Positions 35,501 through 37,082 of a stretch of 37,082 nucleotides of DNA are shown here, one piece after another (the first letter of the stretch is position 1; each line of letters begins with the position of its first letter). Below the pieces are notes generated by a model. The model did not search any database, was not told where the DNA came from, and saw only the letters and a list, made by a program, of their open reading frames with translations. A program made the position numbers and the translations under genes. The DNA comes from Candidatus Cloacimonadota bacterium (GTDB lineage: Bacteria; Cloacimonadota; Cloacimonadia; Cloacimonadales; Cloacimonadaceae): NCBI GenBank assembly GCA_029561955.1, contig JAKQWO010000035.1, forward strand, positions 1 to 37,082. The letters are read 5' to 3'.

Positions 35501-36151
35501 ATTATTTTCAGGGTAGTTGAGATCAGGAATCGCAGGCGTACCGTTGAAGACTAACTTTATGCGGTTGTTAGTATGAAACAAATTGGTCGCCATCGGCGGA
35601 TTGCTGGGATTGGGGCAGGTAGCATCGTCATAACAACCTATTGACGTAAAACCTGATGTGTTGAAAGAGCCCCAATACAATCCCCAATTATGGCTACCGG
35701 GAGTAGACTCCCGCACCGCAATCACCAGGTTGTCTCTATTGTTGTAATAAAAAGTAGATTGCAAGGGAATAGTCATCCAGTGCCCGGGTGCGGGATACAT
35801 AGACGACACATCTCCACTGAAAACTTGGGTCAAGGCATCGTAAGAAATCCAGTCCATTACGTTACTAAAAACCGTTTTCGTGGTGTGCCCCAAGTAGATG
35901 GTCCAATTTTTGGTGGTGGAATAATCTATCCCATCATCATAATAGAACTTGATGCTGTTGATTTCTCCCACGGCGTTGATCCAGCCCCGGCTGTAAATCT
36001 GCTGACTATAACCATAGTTACTGATAGCTTGTACGGGTAAGGAAGAGTCATAAGCGGTTCCACTGCCTACCGATACTTCGAAGGCAAAGCTCAGGCTCGA
36101 GATGCTCAACATCAGAGCGAGTAACAGGATTAAATTTAGATGCTTTTTCAT
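32561..36151 (-). CDS. Large secreted multi-domain protein (fibronectin III and choice-of-anchor J modules)
   Basis: 1196 residues from ATG 36151, chosen because AAAGGAAAG stands just before it and a signal peptide (KKHLNLILLLALMLSISSLS) follows directly; the frame is open 70 codons further upstream but without export or domain features. Layout by eye: sugar-binding-like domain about 22-205, fibronectin III 207-295, a second unit 296-465, choice-of-anchor J 468-620, a repeat of the first type 622-808, fibronectin III 812-912, choice-of-anchor J 915-1085, fibronectin III 1088-1165. The last 30 residues are a charged tail instead of a recognisable type IX secretion sorting domain. It is probably a surface or released adhesin or enzyme accessory. 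Its terminator follows at once. Confidence 0.82.
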   Translation of the reverse strand: MKKHLNLILLLALMLSISSLSFAFEVSVGSGTAYDSSLPVQAISNYGYSQQIYSRGWINAVGEINSIKFYYDDGIDYSTTKNWTIYLGHTTKTVFSNVMDWISYDALTQVFSGDVSSMYPAPGHWMTIPLQSTFYYNNRDNLVIAVRESTPGSHNWGLYWGSFNTSGFTSIGCYDDATCPNPSNPPMATNLFHTNNRIKLVFNGTPAIPDLNYPENNAKVINGQYLSWTLPPGGANITGYDVYINSLMVSSNQPGTSYNITNLIPGRYTWYVYARNVNGVSPRSEVREFYVIDGTVVGSEMYNAGREPFNAYYGYGRSLGLYRWGELGGYGWITDIGWQVFQSCSYAIPYKIYAKNSDTSNSMSSMTWNEFKNGATLVKEGTYTFNRNGWHVFELDTPFNYHSGSLLIGVEANYGLGGVGNSAPYFYFTLSDTNYHQYWRSDSSEPTGMGTLDNHRPNLYIVKARRVTEYPFNEGFESGQTDQTAVKAWSQRGSFKSWIANSSQTTYNRSPRSGSFNATLSYSTDNWLMRPFYLSTGKWYDVSLWARQDGNDATNASVGIYWGNNSKISAMTNTIKAQTGIVNGAYQQISGRFRVNTTGTYWLGIHGMINVYPWYISIDDIKVEESYPLNVTIGTGNESNYPQVYPAVYGGYYRNAREQYIITASELISAGAKAGYIDQIGFFVQATNDCGPLPNFTLSMGTTTATSFTSDNFLTGLKDVFYSPSYTPYVGTNPHMLNTPFYWNGTSNLVIQASFTMRQIWSANTTITYSTTSAYQTMYYRSDDVAWNTVTTGIRSNNRPNIKLNIACPSGGAPIPPIVSLSYPEHYSFVPKAGFNCTWKPDLVSGGVPDYYILYASTDQNDLYGQHSWVVNDGIYNPVVQSGTDFAYSERYYWTVKAVNSYGEGVAVSRLFDTEVYPTTDSFPWTENFDTVGTWGMPVGWNVYTSHFGNDARPWKANDQYVPVSSPNCANVKWHGSYPKDEWMISPPLRLQAGQAYSISFKVKAPGWGGMPEALALYWGRASKVASMLMNQPLYNNSQMSFSAWTDVSAVFVPTSTGIYHFGWHAYSQTDVFYIAIDDVTIDVTTALAAPVVSVTRSGSNVVLSWDPIPGATSYKIYASENPYSFGSVPITTVSSTSYTLPATTAKRFFRVTSSNNREASEGEVGSQEKSSAIIEHNDERKDIKEKAASSTLKRP

Positions 36152-36571
36152 AATGTCTTTCCTTTTATGATGTTTTTGGTTGTTGGCTTGGGTGGATCTG
36201 CCTATTGTCGCCGTAGACATACGATAGGCTGTTCCGGTTTGATTACTAAGTTGGAAGGTTGGAGATGCAGCACTGCTAAAATCAAGCAGACACGACTCAT
36301 CAGCAGGGTTGTAAGCCCTGTTTGCTCTGGTCTCTGACTGGCATAAAATCCCGAAAGTCATCGTACATCCTTGCGCTGCGTGAGCATTGAATTAGGTTAA
36401 AGATATTATTATAACCCCCACGTGCGAAAACACCGCGGCGATTATACCATGCAAAGAATCCAGTATGATCAATCAAGGAATTTTGTCAAGCTTTATTAAC
36501 CCAAAATATCTGCAATTTTAGCGTCACACTGAAATACCAGAAACTTTTCGGTGCCAACCCTGCGCAGAACT

Positions 36572-36588
36572 CCTACTAATTTAGTAGG
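36572..36588. repeat. 17-bp palindrome
   Basis: CCTACTAA and TTAGTAGG are exact reverse complements around a single T. This perfect dyad could bind a dimeric regulator or be part of the surrounding repeat-like DNA; no T-tract follows. Confidence 0.5.
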
Positions 36589-36910
36589 CATTCCCAAGTG
36601 ACGGACGCCACCGGAAAAAGTGGGGCTTTCTGAAATATTTGACCTCCGCACGGGAATTTGTAACAAGAAAACGCCATTTTGGACTCCCCTCAAAGCCGCT
36701 GTTTATGCGGCTTCCCTACCCCGCCCCTGCTCGGCTCCTCCTCCATCGAGCAGGAATGGCATAGGATACCAAGAGGTTACACGTTTGAGCGTAGAAGGCG
36801 CCCAGAAAGAGGTGAACCTTTTCAAAAAGTCAAATGTTGAGACAAGCATCTGGTTTTTGAAAGGGATTTTTCACGGATGGGGCGGCTGCGCCGCAGTTGT
36901 CAGTTGCCCT

Positions 36911-36934
36911 GTACGGGCGGTCGCCGAACCGCCG
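36911..36934 (+). repeat. 24-bp GC-rich inverted repeat unit, copy 2
   Basis: Differs at one position from the reverse complement of 31287-31310. It stands between short CAGTTGTCAGTTG-like repeats at 36894-36906 and 36950-36970, so several repeat families are nested here. Confidence 0.7.
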
Positions 36935-37082
36935 CTTCCCAAGTCGTCAGTTCCCAGTTGTCAGTAGTCAGCCGCTGCGCTGGTGGTGAAGAGGCGGGAG
37001 CCTTTGCCGCAAGAGGGAGAGAGAGGGAGGGAAGGGGCTACAGAGCGGCTTGGGAGTTGGTTTAGTTTCTTATCAATTTCCT

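Larger units (their letters stand above)
36152..37082. other. Non-coding, hairpin-rich stretch at the right edge
   Basis: Over 900 bases with no convincing gene on either strand. It includes the promoter region of the large secreted protein, a 17-bp palindrome CCTACTAATTTAGTAGG (36572-36588), an 8-bp stem CCTGCTCG/CGAGCAGG (36726-36754), the GCGGCTGCGCCGC-AGTTGTCAGTTG motif (36884-36906) and the 24-bp repeat copy 2. Open frames here have low-complexity, repeat-derived products. A gene might begin beyond the edge. Confidence 0.6.

Noticed and set aside
36620-36967. 115-codon open frame at the right edge
   Set aside because: No ribosome binding site, no known domain, and it runs across the hairpin and the short repeats found elsewhere in intergenic DNA, so it is probably not coding.

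Overview
The window looks like a chromosome segment from an uncultured-type Gram-negative bacterium of the FCB superphylum. I lean towards Candidatus Cloacimonadota. The grounds are large signal-peptide proteins built from lamin-tail, FlgD-like, fibronectin III and choice-of-anchor J modules, a glycogen phosphorylase, an apolipoprotein N-acyltransferase (so an outer-membrane lifestyle), and intergenic DNA full of short palindromic repeats. The taxonomic call is inference; no marker gene here settles it.

Layout: (1) 1-826, + strand: the tail of an unidentified gene and a small protein with a PD-(D/E)XK nuclease-like signature, possibly the end of a defence or accessory locus. (2) 1074-8892, + strand: the fatty-acid/phospholipid operon rpmF-plsX-fabH-fabD-fabG-acpP-fabF-rnc, followed by an MFS transporter. 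(3) 15611-8882, - strand: seven tightly overlapping genes, recJ, a beta-propeller lipoprotein, lnt, a MerR regulator, glyQ, a nucleotidyltransferase-family-like protein and an N-formylglutamate amidohydrolase-like enzyme. The last gene converges on and overlaps the MFS gene. (4) 15612-16322: a repeat-rich non-coding stretch. (5) 20476-16323, - strand: glycogen phosphorylase and a secreted lamin-tail protein. (6) 20815-31016: a signalling island made of two converging operons. On + are a possible 45-aa peptide, a PP2C phosphatase, a membrane zinc-ribbon protein and a 1379-aa kinase/5-TM/FGE-like receptor. On - are a coiled-coil protein, a ClpB-like AAA+ ATPase, a radical SAM protein and an FHA protein with zinc ribbons. 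(7) 31354-37082: tRNA-Asn with its terminator, a DUF975 membrane protein, a 1196-aa secreted multi-domain protein with its terminator, and about 900 bases of non-coding, hairpin-rich DNA.

The island in (6) is the best candidate for an undescribed system. It couples a membrane Ser/Thr kinase with a predicted extracytoplasmic sensor to a phosphatase, a phosphothreonine reader, an AAA+ unfoldase-like ATPase, a coiled-coil partner and a radical SAM enzyme. The parts recall the threonine-phosphorylation branch of type VI secretion (kinase, PP2C, FHA, AAA+) and TerY-P type kinase/phosphatase modules, but no secretion genes, VWA protein or MoxR ATPase are in the window. The two island operons meet at an 88-bp palindromic repeat at 26146-26233, whose inverted relative lies at 15963-16050.
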